Origin: Maribacter thermophilus
GTDB taxonomy: Bacteria; Bacteroidota; Bacteroidia; Flavobacteriales; Flavobacteriaceae
Reading direction: 5' to 3'
Assembly: GCF_001020565.1 (NCBI RefSeq)
Contig: NZ_LDAS01000001.1
Span: 2,132,520-2,196,519 of the forward strand
Length of the DNA stretch: 64,000 nt
Shown here: positions 1 to 8,479 of the stretch, piece by piece
Layout: the number at the start of each line of letters is the position of its first letter
Numbering within the stretch: position 1 is the first letter of the stretch
Notes under the pieces: model-generated
The model's input: the letters and a program-made list of their open reading frames with translations, nothing else
The model's database searches: none
Told to the model about the DNA's origin: nothing
Made by a program: the position numbers and the translations under genes

Positions 1-79
1 TATACATTCGTATCACAAAAAAGAGCCATACCAAAAAGATAAAGCCTACAATCAACGAATAGATTAAAACAAAGTCCAC
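1..79 (-). CDS. small membrane protein, partial at the left edge
   Basis: A reading frame runs off the left end of the window. It begins with GTG at 79-77 and gives MDFVLIYSLIVGFIFLVWLF..., an obvious N-terminal membrane helix of about 20 residues. The GTG shares one base with the TAG stop of the upstream gene (TAGTG), the usual form of translational coupling. Only 26 residues are visible, so the family and the full length cannot be told. The coupling and the hydrophobic pattern are the evidence that this is a real gene. Confidence 0.5.
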   Translation of the reverse strand, partial: MDFVLIYSLIVGFIFLVWLFFVIRMY

Positions 80-261
80 TATTTACGATACTTTAAGTAA
101 TTCATAAAACCGAGAATTGTTGGGGCCCATAAAGCTATAAATATAGCTTCGAGCTTTTCTCCCTTTAAAAACAATACTTCGGATACGATTATAATGGATA
201 AGACTACTAGGAGCATTATAAAATTCATCAATCCTATACGCTGAATAAAATTTTTAATCAT
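79..261 (-). CDS. small two-helix membrane protein, unknown function
   Basis: A 60-residue protein with a first hydrophobic segment at about residues 12-32 and a second, weaker one at about 38-54, separated by a short charged loop (KGEKLE). It ends in a basic tail, YLKYRK. I do not recognise a family. Its stop overlaps the start of the next gene by one base, so the two are probably made together as a small membrane pair. The ATG start is preceded by an AT-rich region with no Shine-Dalgarno sequence. Confidence 0.55.
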   Translation of the reverse strand: MIKNFIQRIGLMNFIMLLVVLSIIIVSEVLFLKGEKLEAIFIALWAPTILGFMNYLKYRK

Positions 262-425
262 CTTTGTAATACAAATCCTACTTAAAGGTATTAAAATATA
301 AAATGCAATCTTAATAAATATTAAGATTTTTTTAACAATTCGAATTGATTTATAAAACCTATCTCATAAAATACGAATCAATTTACAATTAAACTAACTT
401 TTTTGTTGCATGAAAAAAAGCATCA

Positions 426-554
426 TTACTCTTTTTTCTTTCCGCTGTTCATCATACTAACGAGCACCAGTATAAGTGCTATAACGACGGCTACAAATAC
501 ACCGATTATCACTATACCGTAACTCCAGTTGACCAAGGGTACCAAATTTTCCAT
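426..554 (-). CDS. 42-residue single-helix membrane microprotein
   Basis: A short frame begins with ATG at 554 and encodes MENLVPLVNWSYGIVIIGVF and onward, 42 residues in all. Residues 13-33 are an uninterrupted hydrophobic helix, followed by a basic/acidic tail (NSGKKKE), which predicts an outside-to-inside topology with the tail in the cytoplasm. It lies downstream of the SulP transporter on the same strand, with a gap of about 150 bases. No known family was recognised; a small transporter-associated subunit is only one possibility. Codon use looks like real coding sequence. Confidence 0.5.
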   Translation of the reverse strand: MENLVPLVNWSYGIVIIGVFVAVVIALILVLVSMMNSGKKKE

Positions 555-705
555 ATCTATTCAATTATTCAATTAGCAGGTTGTTAAAGAATTATAATAC
601 AAATTCCCAACAATAAAAATAATCGGTTGCATGCTTTCATTTTATGATATTGGTCATACTATGAAAGCCAAGGGATAAATACGGTAAGGGATGCAAAAAG
701 TGCCG

Positions 706-2436
706 CTACAATTTAAGTTTACTATTCTCATGCGCCACCCTAGCGGTAATCATCGAAACCTTATCTGGATTATCATAAAAATCAACGGCCTCCTTTGTTT
801 TTACGAACAAGAACTCCTTTTGCAGTTCATGAATAATTTTACTGTTAAAAATAATATCGCGCATTGGGCCAATAGCCCCGGCTATATAAAATTGCAGTCC
901 TTTTTCATGAATTTGGTGTATTAGCTTTGAAAGTGTATCCGCTGCGGTGGCATCTATATAATTAATGGCCTCGGCATTTAATATTACCGCCTTTAGATCG
1001 GGCCCTTTGCCCTTTATATGTTTTAAAAGCTCTTTTTTAAAATATGCCGAATTGCCAAAATACAATTGTGAATCGAACCGTACGATCAAGAGATCTTTTC
1101 GTATTATCACCTCATCATCGAACCTTTTGATGTTCTTATAATAATCAGACCCTTTTACATTGCCCAGTTCGGCAAAGTGGGGTTTCGAGGTGCGATAGAC
1201 CATTAGCAATAAGGACACAAGTACCCCGATCAAAATTCCTTGGGTAATACCTACAAAAAGGGTAATCAAAAAAGTCAATAACAATACCGCAAATTCATCT
1301 TTTCTATCTGCCCAAAGTACTTTAGCGTATTTAAGATCGATCAAGCCAAAAACGGAAACCATAATTATACTGGCCAAAGCGGCATTTGGCAAAAACCTAA
1401 ATATGGGTGTAAAAAACAATAATGTGAGCACTACCAGTACAACGCTGAACAGGCCAGCCAAATTGGTTTGTGCCCCGGCCGCATAGTTAATGGCCGACCT
1501 AGAAAAACTTGCCGTTGAAGGATACCCATGAAAAAGAGAACCTACAATATTAGAACTGCCCAATGCCACAAGCTCTTTATCGGCATCGATAGTTTCATCC
1601 CCACTTTTCTCCTCCAGGGCCTTACCTATCGAAACAGTCTCTAAATACCCCACCAATGCCAAAGCTATTGCCATTGGCCATAACTGTTCCAAATTCGCCA
1701 AATTCACATTTGGCAACGAAAAAGACGGAAAACCTTTGGGAACTTCACCTACCAATCTTACACCGTAATCCCCCAAGTTTAAATAGAATACCCCTATGAT
1801 ACCAAGAACCACGACCAAAAGTATGGCCGGAAAGCTTTTTTTCCATTTCTTGAACCCCAGAATAATCAAAATTCCTATAAGACCTATAGCCAAGTCTAGA
1901 GGATTCATATCTGAAACCTTATCAAAGGTAAGCTGTATAATTTCATGAAATTTGTTACTTCCGGCCACTTCCAAACCCAACAAATGCTTTAATTGACTGA
2001 ACATTATGATAAAGGCAGCTGCCGAAGTAAACCCACTTATCACCGGTTTAGACATAAAATTGACCAAAAACCCCATTCTCAAAATTCCTAACAACAACTG
2101 GGTAGCCCCAACCATTAGGGTAAGAACCAACACCATGGCTATATAGTTTTCTATCCCCGAAATAGCCAGTGTAGAAAGACTGGCCGCCACTAAAAGGGAA
2201 TCCATGGCAACCGGCCCCACCGCAATTCTTCTAGAAGTTCCTAAAAACACGTATGTTAAAATGGGAAATAACGAGGTGTACAAACCGTACACAGGTGGCA
2301 ATCCTGCAATCATGGCATATGCCATACCTTGGGGCACCAACACTATACCAACCGTAAGACCCGCTATCAAGTCTTTAATGAAATATTCTTTTTTATAGGT
2401 AGTTACCCAATCCAAAAAAGGTAAAAATCGCCTCAC
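706..2436 (-). CDS. SulP family anion transporter with STAS domain
   Basis: A 576-residue inner-membrane anion transporter of the SulP/SLC26 family, which carries sulfate, bicarbonate or related anions. The N-terminus has the family signature (DLIAGLTVGIVLVPQGMAYA, about residues 22-41) and GLPPVYGLYTS follows. About ten to twelve hydrophobic segments continue to about residue 420. The C-terminal third is a cytoplasmic STAS domain (about 435-555), with the hydrophobic strand and DATAADTL element typical of it. The start is GTG at 2436; no ATG fits the family N-terminus better. The substrate cannot be decided: no carbonic anhydrase or sulfate assimilation gene is adjacent. Confidence 0.9.
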   Translation of the reverse strand: MRRFLPFLDWVTTYKKEYFIKDLIAGLTVGIVLVPQGMAYAMIAGLPPVYGLYTSLFPILTYVFLGTSRRIAVGPVAMDSLLVAASLSTLAISGIENYIAMVLVLTLMVGATQLLLGILRMGFLVNFMSKPVISGFTSAAAFIIMFSQLKHLLGLEVAGSNKFHEIIQLTFDKVSDMNPLDLAIGLIGILIILGFKKWKKSFPAILLVVVLGIIGVFYLNLGDYGVRLVGEVPKGFPSFSLPNVNLANLEQLWPMAIALALVGYLETVSIGKALEEKSGDETIDADKELVALGSSNIVGSLFHGYPSTASFSRSAINYAAGAQTNLAGLFSVVLVVLTLLFFTPIFRFLPNAALASIIMVSVFGLIDLKYAKVLWADRKDEFAVLLLTFLITLFVGITQGILIGVLVSLLLMVYRTSKPHFAELGNVKGSDYYKNIKRFDDEVIIRKDLLIVRFDSQLYFGNSAYFKKELLKHIKGKGPDLKAVILNAEAINYIDATAADTLSKLIHQIHEKGLQFYIAGAIGPMRDIIFNSKIIHELQKEFLFVKTKEAVDFYDNPDKVSMITARVAHENSKLKL

Positions 2437-2440
2437 TCCC

Positions 2441-2472
2441 CAAAATTAATCAATTAGATTACACTTGCTAAA
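2441..2472 (-). promoter_or_regulatory. candidate SulP promoter, very close to the start codon
   Basis: On the minus strand a perfect TAATTTTG (-7 consensus TAnnTTTG) lies at 2448-2441, and TTTA at 2472-2469 stands 20 bases upstream (-33 consensus TTTG). The site fills the 36-base gap before the GTG start, leaving four bases between TTTG and GTG. If used, the transcript would start at or just inside the start codon. Confidence 0.35.
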
Positions 2473-2814
2473 CTATACCAGTAACTTATTAAATTTAACC
2501 GCTTGCCCCACCCAAAAATCCAAGTCCTCTTCAGAATCAAAGCCTTCGGGGTATATAAAAAGAAACCCTTTTGAAGGTTTTCCCGTAAAGTTCATTTGTT
2601 GGCTCCCTCTCTTATTCAAAAGGTCCTCATAATTCAACTTCCCTACCCTTACCATTAAACGGTCTTGTATTATAGTCTTGTCTATATCAACACCTATACA
2701 CATCTTTCCGTTCAACATAAACACAAGGGCCCCCATCATTTTCTTTTCTTCCAGAAAACCGATTCCCTTTAATCGATTTCGCACCCGATCTACTAAATAT
2801 TCGCTATAGGCCAT
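2473..2814 (-). CDS. TfoX/Sxy N-terminal domain protein
   Basis: A protein of 113 residues from the ATG at 2814 (an in-frame TTG lies three codons upstream). It matches the TfoX N-terminal domain: an early helix (LVDRVRNRLKG), then EKKMMGALVFMLNGKMCIGV and the C-terminal FIYPEGFDSEEDL. This is the standalone short form common in Bacteroidota, without the C-terminal DNA-binding-like domain of gamma-proteobacterial competence regulators. A competence role should therefore not be assumed. It is 36 bases upstream of the SulP gene on the same strand. Confidence 0.8.
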   Translation of the reverse strand: MAYSEYLVDRVRNRLKGIGFLEEKKMMGALVFMLNGKMCIGVDIDKTIIQDRLMVRVGKLNYEDLLNKRGSQQMNFTGKPSKGFLFIYPEGFDSEEDLDFWVGQAVKFNKLLV

Positions 2815-2840
2815 CTGTTGCAATCATTAAAAAATTAATC

Positions 2841-3629
2841 TTATGATGGTTTCAAAAATACTTGGAACATTCCATTTTTGTCCGATAAATAGTCGAATCC
2901 TCTATGCAGATCTTTCTGATCCACGGCATACGGATAAAAGGTAATGGGTTCTATACAAACCATGTTGGACACTTCTGTCCAAAGCATAAAATGAGAAAAA
3001 CCTTGAGTAGTGATCATTAAACCATGTTCGCCATCGGCAAGGGATATTTTAGAGGCACTCAGAACTGGCATGGCCCTACTACCAACCGCCAACACTTCTG
3101 GCAATGCAATTTCTTTCTCATCGGTTATTATTTTTACATCGCCGGTAGTTAAATTGAACGCAGGGTGGTACCCTAACATAAAGGGCATTTCTTTTTCTCC
3201 TGAAATTTGGAAGGCAACCCTTAACCCGTCTTCACTTAGAACAAAAGTTTTCTCAAAAACAAAATCATAGGGCCAAAAAAGCACTGCTTTGGTAGATTTT
3301 TGGGGAAATTTTGAGTTTTTTACGGTATCGTTGGCTGTGTATATTTTTTTAAAGACCACTTTGGTTTTTGAGTGTTGCTCTCTTTCATAGGTCATTTCCC
3401 TCAACAGTCCGTGCTGATCTTGAACAGCCTTGCCTTTTTCTGTTTCGACCGTAAAATCCGCTTTATTTGTGGGACCTATGATCGGAAACATTTCGGTATC
3501 GGAACTACGCCACCCCGGACTTCCCTTTTGGTGTATATATTGGTGCCCGTCCACTTTATAACTGATCAGCTCACCTTTATCTACAACAACTTCTTGGTTA
3601 CCTAAAGAAAGTATGGTCATATTATTCAT
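2841..3629 (-). CDS. aldose 1-epimerase family protein
   Basis: A 262-residue protein related to galactose mutarotase-like sugar-binding enzymes. The visible elements are the N-terminal GNQEVVVDKGELISYKVDG, the conserved WRSSDTEMFPIIG and QDQHGLLRE segment (His about 69), the MLGYHPAFN strand and a C-terminal ICIEP-like segment (MVCIEPITFYPYAVD). This matches the COG2017-type short homologues often annotated as aldose or hexose-6-phosphate epimerases. No signal peptide is seen, so it should be cytoplasmic. Its start overlaps the end of the upstream M20 peptidase by eight bases, so the two are co-transcribed. Confidence 0.8.
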   Translation of the reverse strand: MNNMTILSLGNQEVVVDKGELISYKVDGHQYIHQKGSPGWRSSDTEMFPIIGPTNKADFTVETEKGKAVQDQHGLLREMTYEREQHSKTKVVFKKIYTANDTVKNSKFPQKSTKAVLFWPYDFVFEKTFVLSEDGLRVAFQISGEKEMPFMLGYHPAFNLTTGDVKIITDEKEIALPEVLAVGSRAMPVLSASKISLADGEHGLMITTQGFSHFMLWTEVSNMVCIEPITFYPYAVDQKDLHRGFDYLSDKNGMFQVFLKPS

Positions 3630-4917
3630 TTATTAATCTATAGATCAAAATAGCGGTTCTTTTCGTCAACGCCTCTATAGTATTCAGGTTTACGGTTTCC
3701 TCGGGTGTATGTGCTCCAGAACCCATAGTACCCAAACCATCTAAACAGTCTACATATTTAGCTACAAAAGAAGTATCGGCCGCACCTCTTTTACCAGGGT
3801 CATAGGCGATTACCTCTCCTTGGCCCAAATCTAAACTCACCTGATTTAGTTTGGTCAGCAGCGCATTGTTACCTTCGGTAGGCCCCATTGCAGGGTAACT
3901 GTCGGTAAAGGTAATTTTGGCCGAAGTCATGGGTAAATTTTCAGAAACGATTTTACGCATACTTTCACGAGTTCTTTCTTTCTGCTCTTCGGAAATAAAT
4001 CGAAGACCGCCCCTTACTTCTGCCTTTTGCGCAACAACGTTTGTTTTTCCAAAAACGGTTCCTTTACTGGTCATTTCATCGAACTCTACGAATGTACCAC
4101 CTAGCAACGTTCCCGGATTAAAGGTCAGTAGGTCCTCTCCTTTTACATCGGTATAAAACTGGTGAAGTATTCGCGACATTTCAAAAATGGCCCCAGCACC
4201 TACCTCATCATTAAAAATACCTGAAGAATGCGCCCTTTTACCTTCTACCTCTACTTTCCAACCAGAAGATCCCCTTCTGGCCACGGTAGCATAATTAAAT
4301 CCGGTAGAAGTCTCGAACCCCAAGGCAATATCACTTCTTTTGGCAGCTTCTATCAAATCTTTTCTACTTATATCCAAAGGTTTTCCGGCACTTTCCTCAT
4401 CTCCGGTAAATGCCGCAATTATTTGGGCATCTTTTAATAAATTGTTTTCCTGTAGCGCTTTTAGTGCATATAGGATTATTACATTTCCACCTTTCATATC
4501 ATTACCTCCCGGGGCATGGGCGATGCTATCATTTATTCTGGTAAAGGTCTGAAAGGGACTATCTTCTTCAAAAACCGTATCTAGATGGCCTATTAGTAAA
4601 ATTTTCTTTCCTTTTGAGCCCTTGGTCTCGGCAAACAGGTGGCCCGCCCTGTTCAACTCTTCTGGCATAGGTATCCATTTCGTATCAAAACCGATGGACT
4701 CGAATGCAGTACTGAATTCGCTTCCTACTTTTTTGACTCCTTCTAAATTCAGCGTACCACTGTTAATGTTCACTACCTTCTCCAAAAACTGAATGGCCTC
4801 AGCGTTGTTGGTTTCTATGCTTTTAATAATTTTCTTTTCTGTTCTGGATAGTTTTTGACCCGAAATAGGCAGCACACACACCAGAAAAACTAAGGTTACA
4901 AATAACTTTTTCATCAT
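3622..4917 (-). CDS. secreted M20 family metallopeptidase (CPG2-like)
   Basis: A 431-residue exported zinc peptidase of the M20A group, close to glutamate carboxypeptidase. A signal peptide spans about residues 1-20 (KKLFVTLVFLVCVLPISG). Metal and catalytic residues are visible: HLDTV (His111, Asp113), GGNDMKGG (Asp140), GDEE (Glu174/175) and the C-terminal GSGAHTPEE His. The dimerisation insert occupies about 215-330. It probably acts in the periplasm, removing C-terminal residues from peptides or folate-like compounds; the exact substrate is unknown. A good promoter lies 16 bases upstream of the ATG, and the epimerase-like gene follows with an eight-base overlap. Confidence 0.88.
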   Translation of the reverse strand: MMKKLFVTLVFLVCVLPISGQKLSRTEKKIIKSIETNNAEAIQFLEKVVNINSGTLNLEGVKKVGSEFSTAFESIGFDTKWIPMPEELNRAGHLFAETKGSKGKKILLIGHLDTVFEEDSPFQTFTRINDSIAHAPGGNDMKGGNVIILYALKALQENNLLKDAQIIAAFTGDEESAGKPLDISRKDLIEAAKRSDIALGFETSTGFNYATVARRGSSGWKVEVEGKRAHSSGIFNDEVGAGAIFEMSRILHQFYTDVKGEDLLTFNPGTLLGGTFVEFDEMTSKGTVFGKTNVVAQKAEVRGGLRFISEEQKERTRESMRKIVSENLPMTSAKITFTDSYPAMGPTEGNNALLTKLNQVSLDLGQGEVIAYDPGKRGAADTSFVAKYVDCLDGLGTMGSGAHTPEETVNLNTIEALTKRTAILIYRLINE

Positions 4918-4933
4918 AATTGTTTGGTTGTAT

Positions 4934-4963
4934 CAAATGTACCCAAAACTCGGGCGATACAAA
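4934..4963 (-). promoter_or_regulatory. Bacteroidota-type promoter for the M20 peptidase
   Basis: On the minus strand TTTG (4963-4960), 18 bases, then a perfect TACATTTG (4941-4934). This fits the -33/-7 form of the primary sigma factor of Bacteroidota, with the ATG 16 bases downstream. Confidence 0.55.
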
Positions 4964-5020
4964 ATAAAAAAGAGGAAACTCCACACTCCTACACCCACAA
5001 AAATGGGTGTTCACAAGTAT

Positions 5021-6262
5021 TTACTCGAACCTAATGGCTTTAACGGGCGTAATCTTGGTGATGATATAAGATGGTATAAGCAACATTAAAAGACACAGCA
5101 ACAGCACTCCTATATTTAAAACCAGAATCGTTATTACATCAATATGAACAGGAATGTACTCTATATAATACTCTTCTGGATTGGGAAATTTAAACATTCG
5201 GTATTTGCTTTGTAAAAAGATAAGTCCCAAACCGATCAGATTTCCCCAAAACAGCCCTACCCCTATTAAATAGGTGGCGTTATACAAAAAGACCTTTCTA
5301 ATGCTCCAGTTCGTCGTACCCAAAGCCTTTAAAATACCGATCATAGGCGTACGTTCTAAAATGAGTACCAAAAGGGCCGTAATCATATTAATACCCCCAA
5401 CTATAATCATGATACCGATGATAAGACCAATATTAAAATCGAAGAGACCGATCCACTCAAAAATCTTGTAATACTTGTCTTTCAAGGTTTTGGTATCCAA
5501 ATTAGAAAGCGTTTTTCCATAGATCTCGGCACTTTTTTCATCTATATCGTCAAAACTTTCCAAAAAGACCTCGAAATTACCTACCTCATCCTCTTTCCAT
5601 TTATTCATTTGCTGAATATGGCGAATATCTATAAAAATGTACCTGCTATCTATCTCCTCAAAACCACTATCATAAATTCCCTTTACAACAAACTTACGTT
5701 GGTTCGGAATCTTTTCGGTATCATCGTCGCGCAGAAAAAAAGTAAAGAAAGAATCACCTACCTCCAATTTTAAACGGTTGGCCGTTATCTGGGATATAAG
5801 TACATCGCTATTTAATTCTGCCGTATAATCCGGCAAAGAACCACTTACCAAATACTCTTTTAAGGGCGCCCAATAATAATCTTGTCCTACTCCTTTGGCA
5901 ATCACCCCCTCGAAAGTGTCGGGTGTTCTTATGATGCCGGCTTTTGTAGCCACCGCCTGTACGTGGACAATACCGTGCACATCTTTAAACTCTGGATAAA
6001 AATCCTGGTTTTTAGAAACGGGTACTACAGAGACCTCTGAACTGTTATTATCATAGTTCGTGATTTGCACATGCCCATTAAAAGCCGTCACTTTCTCACG
6101 AATCTTATATTTAAGCCCTACTCCGGTAGCAATGGCTATCAACATCATAACCACACCGATCGCAATGGCTGCAATAGCTATTTTTATTATTGGTGCGGAA
6201 ATACTAATTTTATGCTCCTTACCCGTAATAAGCCGTTTGGCGATAAAATATTCTAGGTTCAA
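5021..6262 (-). CDS. LolC/LolE-type FtsX-domain ABC transporter permease
   Basis: A 413-residue inner-membrane permease with the MacB/FtsX architecture used in lipoprotein release. There is one helix at about residues 24-50 (IAIAAIAIGVVMMLIAIATG), a large periplasmic MacB-PCD domain (about 55-265) and three C-terminal helices. The FtsX signature GILKALG sits near 310. The N-terminus MNLEYFIAKRLITGK is typical of flavobacterial LolE-like proteins. It forces a TTG start at 6262: a TAA lies three codons upstream and the first ATG is at residue 39. No LolD ATPase is adjacent. The start directly abuts the start of the divergent gene. Confidence 0.85.
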   Translation of the reverse strand: MNLEYFIAKRLITGKEHKISISAPIIKIAIAAIAIGVVMMLIAIATGVGLKYKIREKVTAFNGHVQITNYDNNSSEVSVVPVSKNQDFYPEFKDVHGIVHVQAVATKAGIIRTPDTFEGVIAKGVGQDYYWAPLKEYLVSGSLPDYTAELNSDVLISQITANRLKLEVGDSFFTFFLRDDDTEKIPNQRKFVVKGIYDSGFEEIDSRYIFIDIRHIQQMNKWKEDEVGNFEVFLESFDDIDEKSAEIYGKTLSNLDTKTLKDKYYKIFEWIGLFDFNIGLIIGIMIIVGGINMITALLVLILERTPMIGILKALGTTNWSIRKVFLYNATYLIGVGLFWGNLIGLGLIFLQSKYRMFKFPNPEEYYIEYIPVHIDVITILVLNIGVLLLCLLMLLIPSYIITKITPVKAIRFE

Positions 6263-7504
6263 ATGATGTTATTTTTATACCATTTCAAAAATACCCTTTT
6301 TTTATCTTTTTTGTTATGTATCTCTTGCGGAAACACAAATGATAAAAATGACAAAAAAACTGAAAATATAAGTACCGCAATAATTGCCGACACACTAAAA
6401 CCCGTTCGGGTAGCAGCGAACAGAACCGAGGCCTACATTCCCTTGTTACAAGACAAAAATATAGGGATAGTCGCCAACCAAACATCGGTTATTTTTAACG
6501 AACAGGGGCACACCCATTTGGTAGACTCACTTTTACATTCCGGTATAAAAATCAAAAAGGTCTTTGCACCCGAACACGGATTTAGGGGCCAGGCCGATGC
6601 AGGTGAAAAAGTAAGCGATGGCACCGACAAAAAAACGGGGTTGCCCTTAATATCGCTATATGGCAAAAACAGAAAACCCTCTACAGAGCAATTAAAAGAA
6701 CTGGATGTTGTGCTTTTCGACATACAAGATGTTGGAGTACGTTTTTACACCTACATAGCCACTTTACAATTAATAATGGAAGCTTGTGCCGATAACAATA
6801 TTCCTGTAATTGTGCTTGATCGCCCCAACCCCAACGCCCATTATGTTGACGGACCTACAATGAAAAAAGAACACTCCGGATTTTTAGGGATGACAGAGAT
6901 ACCATTGGTATATGGGATGACCATTGGCGAGTATGCACAAATGATCAATAACGAAGGTTGGCTGGAAAATTCTAAAAAAGCAGATCTTACGGTCATTCCC
7001 TTAGAGAATTGGACACACACTACTGTTTACCATCTCCCCATAAGGCCCTCGCCCAATTTACCGAACGATACGGCCATTAATCTATACCCAAGTTTAGGGC
7101 TTTTTGAAGGAACCAATGTAAATGCAGGGCGGGGAACCGAATTTCAGTTTCAACGGTATGGGGCCTCTTTTATGGATACTACCGCCTATACCTTTTCTTA
7201 TGTACCAAAACCTAATTTTGGATCCAAGCACCCCAAGGAAGAGGGGAAGACATGCTATGGCAAAGACCTATCCGATCATAAAAGAATGAGCGAGGTTTCT
7301 TTACAATGGATCATAGATGCCTATAACAATACACCGGACAAGAACCAATTCTTCATTACCTCCGGATTCACAAAACATGCCGGAAACACAGAACTTCAAA
7401 AACAAATAGAAGCAGGCCTTTCTGAAAATGAAATTCGACAGTCATGGGCGACCGACCTGGAAAAGTTCAAAAAAATAAGGGCGAAATATTTAATGTACGA
7501 TTAA
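6263..7504 (+). CDS. DUF1343 lipoprotein, NamZ-like exo-beta-N-acetylmuramidase
   Basis: A 413-residue exported protein of the DUF1343 family, whose characterised member NamZ removes N-acetylmuramic acid from the ends of peptidoglycan fragments. A hydrophobic leader ends in a lipobox-like CISC (Cys about 22). Family motifs include the NQTS near residue 73, FAPEHGFRG, VLFDIQDVGVRFYTY, VLDRPNP and PSPNLPN. It probably acts on peptidoglycan fragments in the periplasm during recycling or scavenging. The first two codons are both ATG. The gene begins on the base next to the divergent permease start, so its promoter must lie inside that gene. Confidence 0.88.
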   Translation: MMLFLYHFKNTLFLSFLLCISCGNTNDKNDKKTENISTAIIADTLKPVRVAANRTEAYIPLLQDKNIGIVANQTSVIFNEQGHTHLVDSLLHSGIKIKKVFAPEHGFRGQADAGEKVSDGTDKKTGLPLISLYGKNRKPSTEQLKELDVVLFDIQDVGVRFYTYIATLQLIMEACADNNIPVIVLDRPNPNAHYVDGPTMKKEHSGFLGMTEIPLVYGMTIGEYAQMINNEGWLENSKKADLTVIPLENWTHTTVYHLPIRPSPNLPNDTAINLYPSLGLFEGTNVNAGRGTEFQFQRYGASFMDTTAYTFSYVPKPNFGSKHPKEEGKTCYGKDLSDHKRMSEVSLQWIIDAYNNTPDKNQFFITSGFTKHAGNTELQKQIEAGLSENEIRQSWATDLEKFKKIRAKYLMYD

Positions 7505-7543
7505 CCTTTTATAAAGGGTTACCCCTAACTCCCCTAACGATAA

Positions 7544-8383
7544 TCAATCTTGGTTCAAAGTAGTAGTAGGTTTTCTATATTTATGAAAAGGTTGTCGTAG
7601 CAGGCCTTTTATGCTTGAGTTCTCTTTTTCGTCCGGGAAAGTATCTACACCATAAATGATAGTCTCCCTATCCTTGTACATATAGGTTCCGAACAAACGG
7701 TCCCAAATAGAAAAAATATTCCCATAATTACTGTCCGTATAGGGCAATACATAATGGTGGTGCACCTTGTGCATATCCGGAGAAACCAAAAACCAACTTA
7801 AATACCTATCTACTTTTACAGGCAGTTTAATATTGGCATGGTTAAATTGTGACAGTATTACCGATAAGCTTTGGTACAACATAATAATACCCACCGGTGC
7901 CCCGACCACAAAAACCCCAATGAGTGTAAATACATATCTAATAAACGATTCTAGGGGATGGTGCCTATTGGCCGTAGTGGTATCTACATGGTGATCGGAA
8001 TGATGCACCAAATGCACCATCCATAGAGGTTTTATCTTATGTTCTACCCAATGGGCCAGATAAGCCCCTATTAGATCCAATAACATAAGGCCCAATAGGG
8101 CGTACAGCCATAACGGCATGACCGGCAGCCAATTAATTATACCAAAATCGTTGGCAACGACCCAATCAGATGTTTTAAGTAATAGGAAAGCAAGTGGAAA
8201 ATTCACGATTATAGTTGTCAATGTAAAAAACAGATTAGGAATGGCGTGCTTCCATTTTTTGTATTTAACATTGAACAATGGTGCCATACCCTCCAATATC
8301 CAGAAAAAGGTAATGCCGCCCACCAATATTAAAGAGCGGTGTAATGTAGGTATGTTTTCAAAATAGTCTATAATCTGCTCCAT
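7544..8383 (-). CDS. sterol desaturase / fatty acid hydroxylase family membrane protein
   Basis: A 279-residue membrane-bound di-iron oxygenase of the fatty acid hydroxylase superfamily. All histidine clusters are present: HWVEH (111-115), HLVHHSDHH (124-132), HH (141-142) and HKVHHH (205-210). There are four hydrophobic segments, at about 17-35, 52-72, 92-112 and 152-178. These enzymes hydroxylate or desaturate lipids at the membrane; the lipid substrate is unknown. It converges on the NamZ-like gene with a 39-base gap. Confidence 0.85.
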   Translation of the reverse strand: MEQIIDYFENIPTLHRSLILVGGITFFWILEGMAPLFNVKYKKWKHAIPNLFFTLTTIIVNFPLAFLLLKTSDWVVANDFGIINWLPVMPLWLYALLGLMLLDLIGAYLAHWVEHKIKPLWMVHLVHHSDHHVDTTTANRHHPLESFIRYVFTLIGVFVVGAPVGIIMLYQSLSVILSQFNHANIKLPVKVDRYLSWFLVSPDMHKVHHHYVLPYTDSNYGNIFSIWDRLFGTYMYKDRETIIYGVDTFPDEKENSSIKGLLRQPFHKYRKPTTTLNQD

Positions 8384-8479
8384 GTCTTAAATATACAAGA
8401 TCATGGTACTACAGACAATACTTGGTTTTAACTAAACTATAAGAACAAGAGTAGCTTATATAGAAGAAAAAAGCTTCCC

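Noticed and set aside
691..924. 77-residue plus-strand ORF inside the SulP gene
   Set aside because: It lies antisense to the C-terminal STAS domain and shows no recognisable composition or family; the minus-strand gene explains the region.
7502..7521. Hairpin TAACCTTT-TATA-AAGGGTTA at the end of the NamZ-like gene
   Set aside because: It includes the stop codon and has no T tract after it, so a terminator call is not justified.
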